NCBI RefSeq assembly: GCF_017848315.1
Contig: NZ_JAFKEC010000005.1
Coordinates: forward strand, 62,001-126,000
Direction of reading: 5' to 3'
Source: Pseudomonas palmensis
GTDB lineage: Bacteria; Pseudomonadota; Gammaproteobacteria; Pseudomonadales; Pseudomonadaceae
Length of the DNA stretch: 64,000 nucleotides
A model generated the notes under the pieces. The model did not search any database, was not told where the DNA came from, and saw only the letters and a list, made by a program, of their open reading frames with translations. Both the position numbers and the translations under genes were made by a program. Shown piece after piece: positions 8,005 to 19,432 of this stretch. Positions within the stretch are counted from its first letter, which is position 1; every line of letters begins with the position of its first letter.

Positions 8005-9221
8005 TGCGCGAGCAGGCTCGCAGTACCTTGCTGCTGTTGCTGGTGGTGGTGATGGCGCTGAACCTGCGCCCCATCCTCACCAGCATCGGCCCATTGCTGG
8101 AGGCCATCCGCCAGAGCACCGGCATCGGCTACCAGCAGGCCGCGCTGCTGACCGCCTTGCCCGTGCTGTGCATGGGGCTGGTGCCCTTGCTGCAACCCTG
8201 GTTGCGCCGCTGGGTCAGCGAGCAGGGCGCGATGCTCGCCGGGCTGGCCGCCATCGCGCTGGCCTGCGCCTGGCGCCTGACCCTCGACTCCGCCGCTGCG
8301 CTGATCGCCAGCGCAGCATTGGCCGGGCTTGGGGTGGCCTGCATTCAGGCGCTGATGCCGGGGCTGGTCAACCGCTGGTTTCCTCACCGCCTGGCCATGG
8401 CCATGGGTGTGTATTCGGCAGCCCTGATGAGCGGCGGCGGGGCCGCCGCCGTGCTCGGGCCGCGGGTGGCCGAGCAGTTCTCGCACTGGCAGGCAGGCCT
8501 GGGCATCTGGCTGTTGCCGGCCTTGCTGGCGTTCGCGGTATGGGCCTGGGTGCGCCCGCAGCTCGAAGCGGCGGTCGGCGGCGCAGGTGCCAGCGGGCAC
8601 CTGTTCGGCAGCCGTCGGGCATGGCTGCTGGCGGTCTATTTCGGGCTGATCAATGGCGGCTACACCAGCATGGTGGCGTGGCTGCCGGCCTACTACCAGC
8701 AGGTCGGCGGCAGTGCCCAGGGCGGTGGCGAGCTGGTGGGGCTGATGACCGTGTTCCAGGTGGCCGGCGCCCTCGGGCTGCCCTTGCTGCTGCGTCGCCT
8801 GGTGGATCGGCGCCCCGGCCTGTGGCTGGCGTTGACCGTGCAACTGACAGGCTTTGTCGGCCTGCTGCTGGCCCCGGCAATCGCCGGGCTATGGGTGGCC
8901 CTGATCGGCTTCGGCCTGGGCGCGTGCTTCAGCCTCAGCCTCACGCTGACCCTCGAGCACCTCAAGGCCCCCGCCAGTGCGGGGGCGCTGGCGGCGTTCG
9001 TGCAGGGCGTGGGCTTCATCATCACCGGCATCGTGCCTTACGTCACCGGCTGGTTGCGCGACGTCAGCGGCGACTTCCAGGCCTCCTGGCTGCTGCTGAG
9101 CGTGACGGTGCTGCTGATGCTGCTGGTGACCTGGCGCTTCGCCCCCAGCGGCTATGCGCAGGCGATGGGCATGCCGTTGATCCGCGAAAGCGACGCCAGG
9201 GCAGGCATGGCACCACACTGA
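8004..9221 (+). CDS. MFS transporter, CynX/NimT family
   Basis: This is a 405-residue integral membrane protein with about 12 hydrophobic segments. It starts MREQARSTLLLLLVVVMALNLRPILTSIGPLL; the NLRP.L.S.GPLL motif is typical of the cyanate/nitroimidazole (CynX/NimT/YycB) branch of the major facilitator superfamily. The start overlaps the deaminase stop by one base, indicating tight coupling. Substrates for this branch are rarely known; the deaminase context suggests a nitrogenous compound, which is inference. Confidence 0.93.
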   Translation: MREQARSTLLLLLVVVMALNLRPILTSIGPLLEAIRQSTGIGYQQAALLTALPVLCMGLVPLLQPWLRRWVSEQGAMLAGLAAIALACAWRLTLDSAAALIASAALAGLGVACIQALMPGLVNRWFPHRLAMAMGVYSAALMSGGGAAAVLGPRVAEQFSHWQAGLGIWLLPALLAFAVWAWVRPQLEAAVGGAGASGHLFGSRRAWLLAVYFGLINGGYTSMVAWLPAYYQQVGGSAQGGGELVGLMTVFQVAGALGLPLLLRRLVDRRPGLWLALTVQLTGFVGLLLAPAIAGLWVALIGFGLGACFSLSLTLTLEHLKAPASAGALAAFVQGVGFIITGIVPYVTGWLRDVSGDFQASWLLLSVTVLLMLLVTWRFAPSGYAQAMGMPLIRESDARAGMAPH

Positions 9222-9276
9222 AAGGGTCGGCGCGCGCCGGTGCCGGGCGTGCCTTCCATTTCACGGGAGAACTGTC

Positions 9277-9516
9277 ATGACGCTGCGAACGCTGCTGCCC
9301 CTGGCGCTGTTGCTGGCCGGTGCCGCCCAGGCCCAGACGACCACGGTCTATCAGTACGGCATGCCACTGGACGTGGCGCGCGTGGTGCAACTGGACGAGC
9401 CGGCCACCGAGGTCTGCGACGTGGTGAAGGCGTACATGACCTACGTGGACTCTGCCGGCCGGCAGCACACCGTGCAGTACCTGAAACTGGCCAAGGTGTG
9501 CACCGACCGCGGTTGA
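9277..9516 (+). CDS. Small exported DUF2790 protein
   Basis: This is a 79-residue protein with a clear signal peptide (MTLRTLLPLALLLAGAAQAQ) and a mature part of about 60 residues. It contains YGMPLDVARVVQL and the pattern YVDSAGRQHTVQYLKLAKVC, characteristic of the Pseudomonas DUF2790 family of short periplasmic proteins. The function is unknown; family members are often abundant and respond to metals or stress. There are two Cys in the mature protein (EVCDVV and KVCTDRG), which could form a disulfide. GGGAGA precedes the ATG. It sits 55 bases after the MFS gene and converges with the aldo/keto reductase, whose last base is the next one. Confidence 0.88.
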   Translation: MTLRTLLPLALLLAGAAQAQTTTVYQYGMPLDVARVVQLDEPATEVCDVVKAYMTYVDSAGRQHTVQYLKLAKVCTDRG

Positions 9517-10320
9517 TCAGTCCCAGGCGGGTGCAAGCGACTCGGGGTCGACCAGGCGCTCGCCCTTGTCCAGGCCGGCAATCTGCGCCATGTCCTGTTC
9601 GCTCAGGCGCAGCTGCGCTGCCTTCAGGTTGCTGGCCAGGTTTTCACGCCGGGTCGAGGAGGGGATCACCGCATAGCCCAGCTGCATCGCCCAGGCCAGG
9701 GCCACCTGCGCCGGGGTGGCGCCATGGCGTTCGGCGATCTGCTGGATCAGCGGATCGTGCAGCACCTTGCCATAGCCCAGGGTCATGTAGGAGGTCACCG
9801 CGATGCCCTGTTCGTGCATGAAATCCACCAGGGTGCGGTTCTGCAGGTAGGGGTGCAGCTCGATCTGGTTGGTGGCGATCTGTTCGGCGCCCACCACCTC
9901 GATGGCCTGACGCAGCAAGGCGATGGTGAAGTTGGACACGCCGATCTGGCGGGTCAGGCCCTGGCGCTTCGCTTCGAGCAGGGCGCCCATGAACTCGGCC
10001 ACCGGCACGGCGCCCTTGGGCGACGGCCAATGGATCAGGGTCAGGTCCAGATAGTCGGTGCCCAGCTTGTGCAGGCTCTCTTTCAGGCTGGGTATCAGCT
10101 TGTCGGCGCCCAGGTTCTCGGTCCAGATCTTGCTGGTCAGGAACAGCTCGTTGCGTGCAACGCCGCTGGCGGCGATGGCGTGCCCGACGTCGGCCTCGTT
10201 GCCGTAGATCTGCGCGGTGTCGATGGCCCGATAGCCCAGTTCGAGGGCCTGGCTGACCGAGTCGATGACCACCTGGTCCTTGAGCCGGAAGGTGCCCAGG
10301 CCGAGCAGGGGAATAGTCAT
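9517..10320 (-). CDS. Aldo/keto reductase, 2,5-diketo-gluconate reductase (DkgB)-like
   Basis: This is a 267-residue NADPH-dependent TIM-barrel reductase. The catalytic tetrad is visible: Asp/Tyr in [15 protein letters not shown], Lys in [12 protein letters not shown] and His in [11 protein letters not shown]. The length and short loops fit the DkgB/YafB type, which reduces 2,5-diketo-D-gluconate, methylglyoxal or aldehydes. The start is the ATG at 10320 ([13 protein letters not shown]). It is divergent from a TetR regulator with a 159-bp gap, suggesting control by that regulator. Confidence 0.93.
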   Translation of the reverse strand: MTIPLLGLGTFRLKDQVVIDSVSQALELGYRAIDTAQIYGNEADVGHAIAASGVARNELFLTSKIWTENLGADKLIPSLKESLHKLGTDYLDLTLIHWPSPKGAVPVAEFMGALLEAKRQGLTRQIGVSNFTIALLRQAIEVVGAEQIATNQIELHPYLQNRTLVDFMHEQGIAVTSYMTLGYGKVLHDPLIQQIAERHGATPAQVALAWAMQLGYAVIPSSTRRENLASNLKAAQLRLSEQDMAQIAGLDKGERLVDPESLAPAWD

Positions 10321-10479
10321 GGAGTGCGTCCTCTTCTTTGGGATGTAATGCGGTGAGGCGCAGTATCGGACAGCGCACGGCGCTGAAAAACACCGCCCGC
10401 GGCACAACTTTTTTGAGCGTGCGGCACGAATCGCCCTGGCGGTGGTAGCCTTGCAGGGTCATCCGCAACGGACCCGCCC

Positions 10480-11100
10480 ATGGCCGCGCACAAGCACAGC
10501 ATTCGCCAACGCAATGTCGACAGCATCCTGCTGGCAGCAGAAAAGGTCTTTGCCGAGAAGGGCTTTGCCGGCACGGCCATGGCCGACATCGCCGAGGCCG
10601 CCGCGCTGCCGCGCAGCAACGTGCACTATTACTTCAGCACCAAGGCCGAGCTGTACCAGGCGGTGCTGTTCGGCTTGCTGGAAGTGTGGAAGCAGGACGC
10701 CCTGTGCTTCGAGCTCTACGATGACCCGCGCATCGTGCTCAGCACCTATATCCGCGCCAAGATGAACCATTCCTGGACCCGCCCGCACGGCTCCAAGGTG
10801 TGGGCGAACGAGATCATCCACGGTGCGCCGCACCTGGGGGCGGCGCTGGATGACAGCCTGTACGGATGGGCCAAGCTCAAGGAGGGCAAGATTCGCCAGT
10901 GGGTCGAGGACGGGCGGATTCTGCCGGTGGAGCCCTCGGGGCTGCTGTACATGATCTGGGCCTCGACCCAGCACTATGCCGACTTCAGCCACCAGGTGAA
11001 CCTGCTCAACGCGCACCAGCCGCTGAGCGAACCGCAGTTCGAGCGGGCGTTGCAGACGGTGACCAGTGTGATACTGCGGGGGATCGGGCTGGAGCCCTGA
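10480..11100 (+). CDS. TetR family transcriptional regulator (RutR-like C-terminal domain)
   Basis: This is a 206-residue protein. The N-terminal helix-turn-helix reads ILLAAEKVFAEKGFAGTAMAD then AALPRSNVHYYFSTKAELY. The C-terminal part, with GSKVWANEIIHGAPHLG and PSGLLYMIWASTQHYADF, resembles the TetR_C domain of RutR, the pyrimidine-responsive regulator, and its relatives. It is divergent from the aldo/keto reductase. REP-type DNA follows it. The ligand is unknown. Confidence 0.92.
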   Translation: MAAHKHSIRQRNVDSILLAAEKVFAEKGFAGTAMADIAEAAALPRSNVHYYFSTKAELYQAVLFGLLEVWKQDALCFELYDDPRIVLSTYIRAKMNHSWTRPHGSKVWANEIIHGAPHLGAALDDSLYGWAKLKEGKIRQWVEDGRILPVEPSGLLYMIWASTQHYADFSHQVNLLNAHQPLSEPQFERALQTVTSVILRGIGLEP

Positions 11101-11115
11101 GGCTGTACCGGCCTT

Positions 11116-11180
11116 TTCGCCGGCAAGGCCGGCTCCCACAGGGCCACACATGACCTGTAGGAGCCGGCGTTGCCGGCGAA
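11116..11180. repeat. REP-type inverted repeat pair (BIME)
   Basis: Two 26-bp arms (11116-11141 and 11155-11180) are inverted copies differing at two positions. They carry the core TTCGCCGGCAAGGCCGGCTC and its complement, typical of Pseudomonas REP elements. It lies between the TetR gene and the convergent DUF2970 gene. The same core is seen at 25555-25623. Confidence 0.85.
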
Positions 11181-11198
11181 GGCGCCAACGCGGTCGCC

Positions 11199-11417
11199 TC
11201 AGCGGGCGGTGAGGTGCATCGCCAGCTGAACCAGCCCTATCAGCACCAGGATGAACACCAGCGTGAAGGCCGTGCCCAGCGCAATGAAGTGCGCGGGCTT
11301 GCCGTGGGTGAAGTCGCGGGCGCGGTTCTTGCCGGTCTGCACGCCAAAGGCTGCAGCCAGCACGCTGTGCAGCATTTGCCAGAAGGTCGGCGGTTTGTGT
11401 TTGGCCGGGTCTTCCAT
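11199..11417 (-). CDS. Small DUF2970 membrane protein
   Basis: This is a 72-residue protein. Basic N-terminal motifs (PPTFWQMLHSVLAAAFGVQTGKN) are followed by GKPAHFIALGTAFTLVFILVLIGLVQLAM, one clear transmembrane segment at the C-terminus. This is the DUF2970 family layout: conserved, short, function unknown. It lies 54 bases downstream of metH on the same strand and may be read through from it, as in other pseudomonads. Confidence 0.88.
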   Translation of the reverse strand: MEDPAKHKPPTFWQMLHSVLAAAFGVQTGKNRARDFTHGKPAHFIALGTAFTLVFILVLIGLVQLAMHLTAR

Positions 11418-11471
11418 GATCTGCTCCTGTAAAAGGCTTCAGCTCAGTGTAGACCCTTACCTCACCAGCGC

Positions 11472-14400
11472 TTAGTTGTCGTACCCCAGGTTGGGCGCCA
11501 GCCAGCGCTCGGTTACCGCCAGGTCCTGCCCCTTGCGCGCGGTGTAGCTCTGGACCTGATCCTTGTCGACCTTGCCCACGGCAAAGTACTGCGCCTGCGG
11601 GTGGGCAAAGTACCAGCCGCTGACCGCCGCCGCCGGGAACATCGCGAAGTGCTCGGTGAGGAACACGCCGCTCGGGCCGGTCTCGCCGATCGCCGTGCCG
11701 TCGAGCAGGCGGAACAGGGTTTCCTTCTCGGTGTGGTCCGGGCACGCCGGGTAGCCCGGGGCAGGGCGGATACCCGCGTACTGCTCCTTGATCAGCGCCT
11801 CGTTGTCCAGGTGCTCGTCCTTGGCATAGCCCCAGTACTCCTTGCGCACCTGCTCGTGCAGCCACTCGGCGCAGGCCTCGGCCAGGCGGTCGGCCAGGGC
11901 CTTGACCATGATCGAGCTGTAGTCGTCGCCCTTGTCCTGGTAGGCCTTGGCCACTTCCTCGGCGCCGATGCCGGCGGTGGTGATGAAGCCGCCCACGTAG
12001 TCGGTGATGCCGCTGTCCTTGGGCGCCACGAAGTCGGCCAGGCAGAAATTGGGCTTGCTGTCGGGCTTGATCGTCTGCTGGCGCAGGTGGTGCAGCAGGG
12101 CCAGGGGCTGGCCGTCATCGCCGTACACCTCGATGTCGTCGTGCGCCACCTGGTTGGCCGGCCAGAAGCCGAACACCGCGCGGGCACTGATCAGCTTCTC
12201 GTCGATCAGCTTGGCCAGCATTTCCTGTGCATCGGCGAACAGGGCGGTGGCCGCTTCGCCCACCACCTCGTCGTTGAGGATGCGCGGGTACTTGCCAGCC
12301 AGGTCCCAGGAGATGAAGAACGGCGTCCAGTCGATGTACTCGGCCAGCACCTTGAGGTCGATGTTCTCCAGCACGCGGGTACCGGTAAAGGTTGGTGCCA
12401 CCGGCTGGTAGGCAGACCAGTCGTATTTCGGCTTGGCCTCGATCGACTGCGCATAGCTCAGGCGCTCGGTGCGCGCGCTGCGGTTGGCGGTGCGTTCGCG
12501 CACCTCCACGTAGTCCTCGCGGGTCTTGTGCACGAAGGCCGGCTTGAGCTCTTTGGACAGCAACTGCGTGGCCACGCCCACCGCACGCGAGGCGTCGGTC
12601 ACGTAGACCACCGCGTCGTTGCTGTACTTGGGCTCGATCTTCACCGCGGTATGCGCCTTGGAGGTGGTTGCCCCCCCGATCATCAGCGGCAGGTGGAAGT
12701 CCTGGCGCTGCATCTCGCGGGCCACGTGCACCATTTCGTCCAGCGACGGGGTGATCAGCCCCGACAGGCCGATGATGTCGCACTTCTGCTCGCGCGCCAC
12801 CTGCAGGATCTTCTCGGCCGGTACCATCACGCCCAGGTCGACGATGTCGTAGCCGTTGCAGCCGAGCACCACGCCGACGATGTTCTTGCCGATATCGTGC
12901 ACGTCGCCCTTGACCGTGGCCATCAGGATCTTGCCCTTGGCCTCGGGCTTGTCGCCTTTTTCCAGTTCGATGAACGGGATCAGGTGAGCCACCGCCTGCT
13001 TCATCACCCGCGCCGACTTGACCACCTGGGGCAGGAACATCTTGCCTGCGCCGAACAGGTCGCCCACCACGTTCATGCCGCTCATCAGCGGCCCCTCGAT
13101 CACCTCGATGGGGCGCGCGCACTGCTGGCGGCACTCCTCGGTGTCCTCGACGATGAACGCGGTGATGCCTTTGACCAGGGCGTGCTCGAGGCGCTTGTCC
13201 ACCGGCAGCGAACGCCACTCCTCGTTCTCGACCTCCTTGACCGCGCCGCCGCCCTTGTAGTCGTCGGCAATCGCCAGCAGCGCATCGGTGCCGTCGGGGG
13301 TGCGGTTGAGCACCACGTCCTCGACCTTCTCGCGCAGCAGCGCCGGGATCTCGTCGTAGATCTCCAGCTGGCCGGCGTTGACGATGCCCATGGTCAGGCC
13401 GTTCTGGATCGCGTGGTAGAGGAACACCGAGTGGATCGCCTCGCGCACCGGGTTGTTGCCACGGAACGAGAACGACACGTTGGATACCCCGCCGGAGGTC
13501 AGTGCATACGGCAGGTGGTCGCGGATGTAGGCACAGGCCTCGATGAAGTCCACCGCGTAGTTGTTGTGTTCCTCGATGCCGGTGGCCACGGCGAAGATGT
13601 TCGGGTCGAAGATGATGTCTTCGGGCGGGAAGCCCACCTCATCGACCAGGATGTCGTAGCTGCGCTTGCAGATCTCGCGCTTGCGGGCGGCGGTATCGGC
13701 CTGGCCGACCTCGTCGAAGGCCATCACCACCACGGCGGCGCCGTAGCGCTTGCACAGGCGGGCATGGTGCTTGAACGCCTCGACACCTTCCTTCATCGAG
13801 ATCGAGTTGACGATGCCCTTGCCCTGGATGCACTTGAGGCCGGCCTCGATCACTTCCCACTTGGAGGAGTCGATCATGATCGGCACCCGGGAGATGTCGG
13901 GTTCGCCGGCGATCAGGTTGAGGAACTTGACCATGGCCGCCTGGGAATCGAGCATCCCTTCGTCCATGTTGATGTCGATCACCTGGGCGCCGGCCTCGAC
14001 CTGCTGCAGCGCCACTTCCAGCGCCTCGGTGTAGTTCTCTTCACGGATCAGCCGCGCGAAGCGGGCGGAACCTGTGATGTTGGTGCGTTCGCCGACGTTG
14101 ACGAACAGCGAGCTGCGGTCGATGGTGAACGGCTCCAGGCCCGACAGGCGGCAGGCCCTGGGAATCTCGGGGATCGCCCGTGGCGGGTACTTGGCCACTG
14201 CCTCGGCGATGGCCTGGATATGCCCCGGGGTGGTGCCGCAGCAACCGCCGATGATGTTCAGAAAGCCACTGGCGGCGAACTCTTCGATCACCGCGGCGGT
14301 TTCGGCCGGGGTCTCGTCGTACTCGCCGAAGGCGTTCGGCAGGCCGGCGTTGGGGTGCGCCGAAACGTGGGTGCCGGCCTTGTTCGACAGCTCTTCGAGG

Positions 14401-15179
14401 TAGGGGCGCAGGTCCTTGGCGCCCAGTGCGCAGTTCAGGCCCACCGAGATCGGGTTGGCGTGGCGCACCGAGTTCCAGAACGCCTCGGTGGTCTGGCCCG
14501 AGAGGGTACGGCCCGAGGCGTCGGTGATGGTGCCCGAGATCATGATCGGCAGCTCGATGCCGTCGTCCTCGAACACCTGCTGCACGGCGAAGATCGCCGC
14601 CTTGGCATTGAGGGTGTCGAAGATGGTCTCGATCAGGATCAGGTCGGCGCCGCCCTCGATCAGGCCGCGGGTGGCCTCGATGTAGTTTTCCACCAGCAGG
14701 TCGAAGGTGACGTTGCGGTAGCCGGGGTCGTTGACATCCGGGGAGATCGAGCAGGTCCGGCTGGTGGGGCCCAGCACCCCGGCGACGAAGCGCGGCTTGT
14801 CGGGGGTTTCGAGGGTCTTGGCATCGGCCACCTGGCGGGCGATGCGCGCACCTTCCACATTGAGTTCGTACACCAGCGATTCCATGCCGTAGTCGGCCTG
14901 GGATACCTGGGTGGCGTTGAAGGTGTTGGTTTCGAGGATGTCGGCGCCGGCATCCAGGTAGGCTTTCTCGATGGCCGCGATCACGTCGGGGCGCGAAAGC
15001 AGCAGCAGGTCGTTGTTACCCTTGACGTCGCTAGGCCAGTCGGCAAAGCGCGTGCCACGATAGTCGTGTTCCTCCAGGCGGTAGCTTTGGATCATAGTAC
15101 CCATGCCGCCATCGAGGATCAGTATGCGCTCTTTGAGGGCTTGCTGAAGTGCTTGGTAACGGGCGCTGCGGTCAGACAT
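11472..15179 (-). CDS. metH: Cobalamin-dependent methionine synthase
   Basis: This is a 1235-residue enzyme of normal length that transfers a methyl group from 5-methyltetrahydrofolate via methylcobalamin to homocysteine. The modules are in the usual order. The homocysteine-binding barrel (about 1-340) has zinc ligands in GLNCALGA and [11 protein letters not shown]. The pterin-binding domain (about 360-640) has [16 protein letters not shown] and [12 protein letters not shown]. The B12 cap and binding domains (about 660-890) have [11 protein letters not shown], whose His ligates cobalt. The C-terminal AdoMet reactivation domain is about 900-1235. The start ATG at 15179 gives [15 protein letters not shown], typical of Pseudomonas MetH; upstream codons are not conserved-looking. 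I see no cobalamin riboswitch in the 156 bp to the divergent cti gene. Confidence 0.98.
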   Translation of the reverse strand: MSDRSARYQALQQALKERILILDGGMGTMIQSYRLEEHDYRGTRFADWPSDVKGNNDLLLLSRPDVIAAIEKAYLDAGADILETNTFNATQVSQADYGMESLVYELNVEGARIARQVADAKTLETPDKPRFVAGVLGPTSRTCSISPDVNDPGYRNVTFDLLVENYIEATRGLIEGGADLILIETIFDTLNAKAAIFAVQQVFEDDGIELPIMISGTITDASGRTLSGQTTEAFWNSVRHANPISVGLNCALGAKDLRPYLEELSNKAGTHVSAHPNAGLPNAFGEYDETPAETAAVIEEFAASGFLNIIGGCCGTTPGHIQAIAEAVAKYPPRAIPEIPRACRLSGLEPFTIDRSSLFVNVGERTNITGSARFARLIREENYTEALEVALQQVEAGAQVIDINMDEGMLDSQAAMVKFLNLIAGEPDISRVPIMIDSSKWEVIEAGLKCIQGKGIVNSISMKEGVEAFKHHARLCKRYGAAVVVMAFDEVGQADTAARKREICKRSYDILVDEVGFPPEDIIFDPNIFAVATGIEEHNNYAVDFIEACAYIRDHLPYALTSGGVSNVSFSFRGNNPVREAIHSVFLYHAIQNGLTMGIVNAGQLEIYDEIPALLREKVEDVVLNRTPDGTDALLAIADDYKGGGAVKEVENEEWRSLPVDKRLEHALVKGITAFIVEDTEECRQQCARPIEVIEGPLMSGMNVVGDLFGAGKMFLPQVVKSARVMKQAVAHLIPFIELEKGDKPEAKGKILMATVKGDVHDIGKNIVGVVLGCNGYDIVDLGVMVPAEKILQVAREQKCDIIGLSGLITPSLDEMVHVAREMQRQDFHLPLMIGGATTSKAHTAVKIEPKYSNDAVVYVTDASRAVGVATQLLSKELKPAFVHKTREDYVEVRERTANRSARTERLSYAQSIEAKPKYDWSAYQPVAPTFTGTRVLENIDLKVLAEYIDWTPFFISWDLAGKYPRILNDEVVGEAATALFADAQEMLAKLIDEKLISARAVFGFWPANQVAHDDIEVYGDDGQPLALLHHLRQQTIKPDSKPNFCLADFVAPKDSGITDYVGGFITTAGIGAEEVAKAYQDKGDDYSSIMVKALADRLAEACAEWLHEQVRKEYWGYAKDEHLDNEALIKEQYAGIRPAPGYPACPDHTEKETLFRLLDGTAIGETGPSGVFLTEHFAMFPAAAVSGWYFAHPQAQYFAVGKVDKDQVQSYTARKGQDLAVTERWLAPNLGYDN

Positions 15180-15335
15180 AGGACTACCTGGTCGGGCAAA
15201 TACAAAAGTTGCGGAATAATAACAAACCTGCGCGGTTTTTAGGCGTGTTGCCGGTTTGCATGAATTTGATTCATGTTGGCACGCTGCCGCCACCGGTAGA
15301 ATCGTGAAGCTATCAATACCCAGGACATTCGGCAC

Positions 15336-17633
15336 ATGGTGCATCGTTTACTTGCCGGCGCCTTCGCACTGCTCATCAGCGGCGCGGCGCTCGGACAAGC
15401 CCCCGTCACAAGCCCGGCTATTTCCTATACCCGGGACATCCAACCGATCTTCACCGAGAAGTGCGTTGCCTGCCATGCCTGCAACGACGCGGCCTGCCAG
15501 CTGAACCTGGGCAGTGCCGAGGGCGCCGCGCGCGGTGCCTCCAAGGTGCCTGTGTATCAGGGCGACCGCAGTACGGCGGTCGCGCCGACCCGGCTTTTCT
15601 ACGACGCGCACAGCGTCGAGGCCTGGCAGCGCAAGGGCTTCAGTTCGGTGCTCGACAGCCAGGGCAGCCAGGCCGCGCTGATGGCGCGCATGCTCGAGCT
15701 GGGCCACAACACGCCGCTCACCCCCAATGCCAAGCTGCCCGAGGAGATCGTGCTGGGGCTCAACCGCAACAACATGTGCCCGCTGCCCGGCGAGTTCGAC
15801 GCCTACGCCGGCGCCCACCCCAGGGAGGGCATGCCGCTGGCCGTCACCGGCCTTACCGATGCCGAGTACCAGACCCTGCAGCGCTGGTTCGCCGCCGGTG
15901 CGCCGGTGGAGTACAACCCGATCCAGCCAAGTGCCAGCGAGGCCGCGCAGATCACCGAATGGGAGGCGCTGCTCAACCGCCCCGGGTCCACCGAGGCGCT
16001 GGTGGGGCGCTGGCTGTACGAGCACCTGTTCCTGGCGCACATCTACTTTGTCGGCGGCGAGCAGGGCCACTTCTTCCAGTGGGTGCGCTCGCGCACGCCC
16101 AGCGGCCAGCCGATCGACCTGATCGCCACACGCCGCCCCAACGATCCGCCCGGCACCGACTTCTACTACCGCCTGATGCCCGTGCAGGGCGTGATCGTGC
16201 ACAAGACCCACATCACCTACCCGATGGGGCCGAACAAGCTCAAGCGCGTCAAGCAGCTGTTCTACAGCGGCGACTGGCATGCCACGGCCTTGCCTGGCTA
16301 CGGCCCGCGCCACCGCGCCAACCCGTTCGAGACCTTCGAGGCGATCCCGGCGATAGCGCGCTACCAGTTCATGCTCGATAACGCCGAGTACTTCGTGCGC
16401 ACCTTCATTCGCGGCCCGGTATGCCGTGGGCAGATCGCCACCGACGTGATCCGCGACAACTTCTGGACCCTGTTCCAGGAGCCGGCACACGACCGCTACA
16501 TCACCGATGCCGAGTACCGCGGCAAGGCCACGCCCCTGTTGGCGATGCCCGGTCAGATCGACGACGTGGGCAGCATCCTGACCCTGTGGCACGCCTACCG
16601 CGACAAGCGCAACGAGTACGAAAAACTGCGCCGCGACGCCTATGCCGACCTGCCGCCACCGAGCTGGTCGAGCCTGTGGGCCGGCAACGACAATGCCTTG
16701 CTGACCATCTTCCGCCACTTCGACAGCGCCTCGGTGAGCAAGGGCCTGATCGGTGATGTGCCCAAGACCCTGTGGCTGTTCGACTACCCGCTGTTCGAGC
16801 GCACCTATTACCAGCTGGCGGTGAATTTCGACGTGTACGGCAACGTCTCGCACCAGGCGCAGACGCGCCTGTACTTCGACCTGATCCGCAACGGGGCCGA
16901 GGTCAACTTCCTGCGCCTGATGCCGGCCAAGCAGCGCAGCGACATCCTCGGCGACTGGTACCAGAACAGCGGCAAGGTCAAGATGTGGCTGGACTACGAG
17001 GCGATCGACAGCAAGACCCCGACCGCCCTCAAGCTCGACCCGCGCGACCCCAAGCGCGACTTCGGCCTCAAGCTGGTGGAGCGCACCGGCAGCCTGAACG
17101 CCGCGCCCGACCCGATCAACCGCTGCCAGGGCGCGTACTGCTCGCTGCCCGGCAGCGAGGAGTTCCGTGACGTGGAGCAGGCCCTGAGCCGGCTGGCCTC
17201 GCGCCCGGCGGCCGGGCTCAAGGTGATCGGCCAGCTGCCCGAGGCGACCATGCTGCGCATCGAAGGGCAGGGCGGCCAGCGCAAGGTCTACAGCCTGCTG
17301 CGCAACCGCGCCCACAGCAACGTGGCGTTCATGCTCGGCGAGGCCTACCGCTACCAGCCGGGGCTGGACACCCTGACCCTCTACCCGGGGGTGATGAGCA
17401 GCTACCCCAACTTCATGTTCAACATTCCGGCCAGCGACGTGCCCGAGTGGGTCGAGGACATGGAGGCGGCGCGGGACGATCCGGCCCGCTTCGAGCGCAT
17501 CGTCATGCGCTGGGGCGTGCGCCGCAGCCACCCGCAGTTCTGGCAGTACTTTCATGACCTGAGCCGCTACATCCAGCAGACCGATCCGGTGGAGGCCGGC
17601 GTGCTCGACATGAACCGCTACGAGAACCTCTGA
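15336..17633 (+). CDS. cti: Fatty acid cis/trans isomerase
   Basis: This is a 765-residue periplasmic haem protein that converts cis-unsaturated phospholipid fatty acids to trans, a rapid solvent- and heat-stress response best known in P. putida. A signal peptide ([20 protein letters not shown]) is followed by the c-type haem site [13 protein letters not shown] at about residue 47. The haem-binding CxxCH lies inside a Cys-rich stretch with two extra cysteines. The length matches known Cti. It diverges from metH, the arrangement described in P. putida. The enzyme is generally considered constitutive and regulated by membrane access. A hairpin at 17641-17670 may end the transcript. Confidence 0.96.
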   Translation: MVHRLLAGAFALLISGAALGQAPVTSPAISYTRDIQPIFTEKCVACHACNDAACQLNLGSAEGAARGASKVPVYQGDRSTAVAPTRLFYDAHSVEAWQRKGFSSVLDSQGSQAALMARMLELGHNTPLTPNAKLPEEIVLGLNRNNMCPLPGEFDAYAGAHPREGMPLAVTGLTDAEYQTLQRWFAAGAPVEYNPIQPSASEAAQITEWEALLNRPGSTEALVGRWLYEHLFLAHIYFVGGEQGHFFQWVRSRTPSGQPIDLIATRRPNDPPGTDFYYRLMPVQGVIVHKTHITYPMGPNKLKRVKQLFYSGDWHATALPGYGPRHRANPFETFEAIPAIARYQFMLDNAEYFVRTFIRGPVCRGQIATDVIRDNFWTLFQEPAHDRYITDAEYRGKATPLLAMPGQIDDVGSILTLWHAYRDKRNEYEKLRRDAYADLPPPSWSSLWAGNDNALLTIFRHFDSASVSKGLIGDVPKTLWLFDYPLFERTYYQLAVNFDVYGNVSHQAQTRLYFDLIRNGAEVNFLRLMPAKQRSDILGDWYQNSGKVKMWLDYEAIDSKTPTALKLDPRDPKRDFGLKLVERTGSLNAAPDPINRCQGAYCSLPGSEEFRDVEQALSRLASRPAAGLKVIGQLPEATMLRIEGQGGQRKVYSLLRNRAHSNVAFMLGEAYRYQPGLDTLTLYPGVMSSYPNFMFNIPASDVPEWVEDMEAARDDPARFERIVMRWGVRRSHPQFWQYFHDLSRYIQQTDPVEAGVLDMNRYENL

Positions 17634-17640
17634 AGCAACC

Positions 17641-17670
17641 GCCGGGCAGATCGGGCTGATCTTTCCCGGC
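17641..17670 (+). terminator. Probable hairpin terminator after cti
   Basis: GCCGGG (17641-17646) pairs with CCCGGC (17665-17670), and the inner AGATC/GATCT also pairs, making a two-part stem eight bases after the cti stop. Only a short CTTT follows, so termination strength is uncertain. Confidence 0.5.
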
Positions 17671-17744
17671 CTTTCGTAGTCCCACCCGCAAGCGGTCCCG
17701 ATTTGTGCGGGGCCAGGGTGGGGTAACGAGAGACGGGAATCGAC

Positions 17745-18779
17745 ATGCTGTTTTCGCTTCAGGCATTGAGGGCGCTCGCCGCCTGGGTGGTGGTCTGTCA
17801 CCACTTCATGCAGATCTTCTTCGACTTCAAGGCCAGCGGCCCGGTAGGGCAGTTTCTGGCCGATCGCGGTGCGGTCGGGGTGGACATCTTCTTCGTCATC
17901 AGCGGGCTGGTGATCTACCTCTCGACCCGCGACAAACCCATGGCGCCCCGGCGCTTTCTGCTCAACCGGGTGCTGCGCATCGTGCCGGCCTACTGGTTCT
18001 ATACCGGCCTGATGGCGCTGCTGTTGGTGGTGGCCAGCCAGTGGATGCCGCATCAGACCCTGGAGCTGTCGCACCTGCTGCTGTCGCTGCTGTTCATTCC
18101 GGCGGAAAACCCCGGCGGCTACGGCCTGTACCCCACGCTCAACGTGGGCTGGACGCTGAACTACGAGATGTTCTTCTACCTGCTGTTCTCATTGGTGTTC
18201 CTGGTGCGCCAGCGCCATCACCTGTGGCTGGTGGCGCTGGCGCTGTTCGCGGTCAGCGAGGTGCTCACCGGCCTGGGCGTGCTGGGGCGGTTCTACAGCA
18301 ACAACATCATCTACGAGTTCCTGCTGGGCGTAGCCATCGGCGTGCTCTACCGACGCGGCTGGATTGCCCAGGGGCTGTGGCTGCCGTTGCTGACCCTGGC
18401 GGCCGCATCGGTGGCGATCTACCGCCTGGATGCCTCGTCACGCCTGCTGCACTGGGGCCTGCCGAGCGCGCTGATCGTGCTGGCGTGCATCTCGCTGGAG
18501 CCGTATTTCAAGGGCAACCGGGTGCTCAAGGCCCTGGGCGACTGCTCCTATTCGGTGTACTTGATCCATGTGCTGGTGCTGTACGGCGGCTGGTTTGCCA
18601 GCGAGCGTCTGGGGCTCAACCCCTACCTGGTGTTCGCGCTGTGCGTGCCGCTGATCGGCGGGGCGTCGTGGGCCAGTTACCGCTGGCTGGAAAAGGGCCT
18701 GTACCGGCGCATGAGTGGCTGGTTCGAGGCGCGCCTGGGCCCGGCGGTGCCGGTGGCACTTTCCCGACAGAATTACTAG
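17745..18779 (+). CDS. Membrane acyltransferase, family 3 (OafA/ExoZ type)
   Basis: This is a 344-residue protein with about ten hydrophobic segments. It begins MLFSLQALRALAAWVVVCHHF; the R-A.A...VV..H motif holds the conserved Arg and His of acyltransferase-3 enzymes, and GVDIFFVISGLVIYL is the family's second signature. These enzymes O-acetylate sugars of lipopolysaccharide or exopolysaccharide at the inner membrane. The target here is unknown. It lies between cti and nfuA, a position I recall for P. putida genomes. Confidence 0.92.
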   Translation: MLFSLQALRALAAWVVVCHHFMQIFFDFKASGPVGQFLADRGAVGVDIFFVISGLVIYLSTRDKPMAPRRFLLNRVLRIVPAYWFYTGLMALLLVVASQWMPHQTLELSHLLLSLLFIPAENPGGYGLYPTLNVGWTLNYEMFFYLLFSLVFLVRQRHHLWLVALALFAVSEVLTGLGVLGRFYSNNIIYEFLLGVAIGVLYRRGWIAQGLWLPLLTLAAASVAIYRLDASSRLLHWGLPSALIVLACISLEPYFKGNRVLKALGDCSYSVYLIHVLVLYGGWFASERLGLNPYLVFALCVPLIGGASWASYRWLEKGLYRRMSGWFEARLGPAVPVALSRQNY

Positions 18780-18827
18780 GACTTTGTTCGCCGGCCGTGT
18801 TGGCGTAAACTGCGCACAAGTCTGTGA

Positions 18828-19421
<594 letters not shown>

Positions 19422-19432
19422 CAGTTATGCCC

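Noticed and set aside
11601..15242. A 1213-codon open frame antisense to metH
   Set aside because: It is a GC-bias shadow: the metH frame shows all family motifs, and the antisense product is low-complexity (Gly/Ala/Val/His/Arg-rich) with no recognisable domain.
15180..15335. Possible cobalamin riboswitch before metH
   Set aside because: I looked for a B12-box-like GCCACTG segment and long folded leader; the 156-bp gap shared with cti has no such element.
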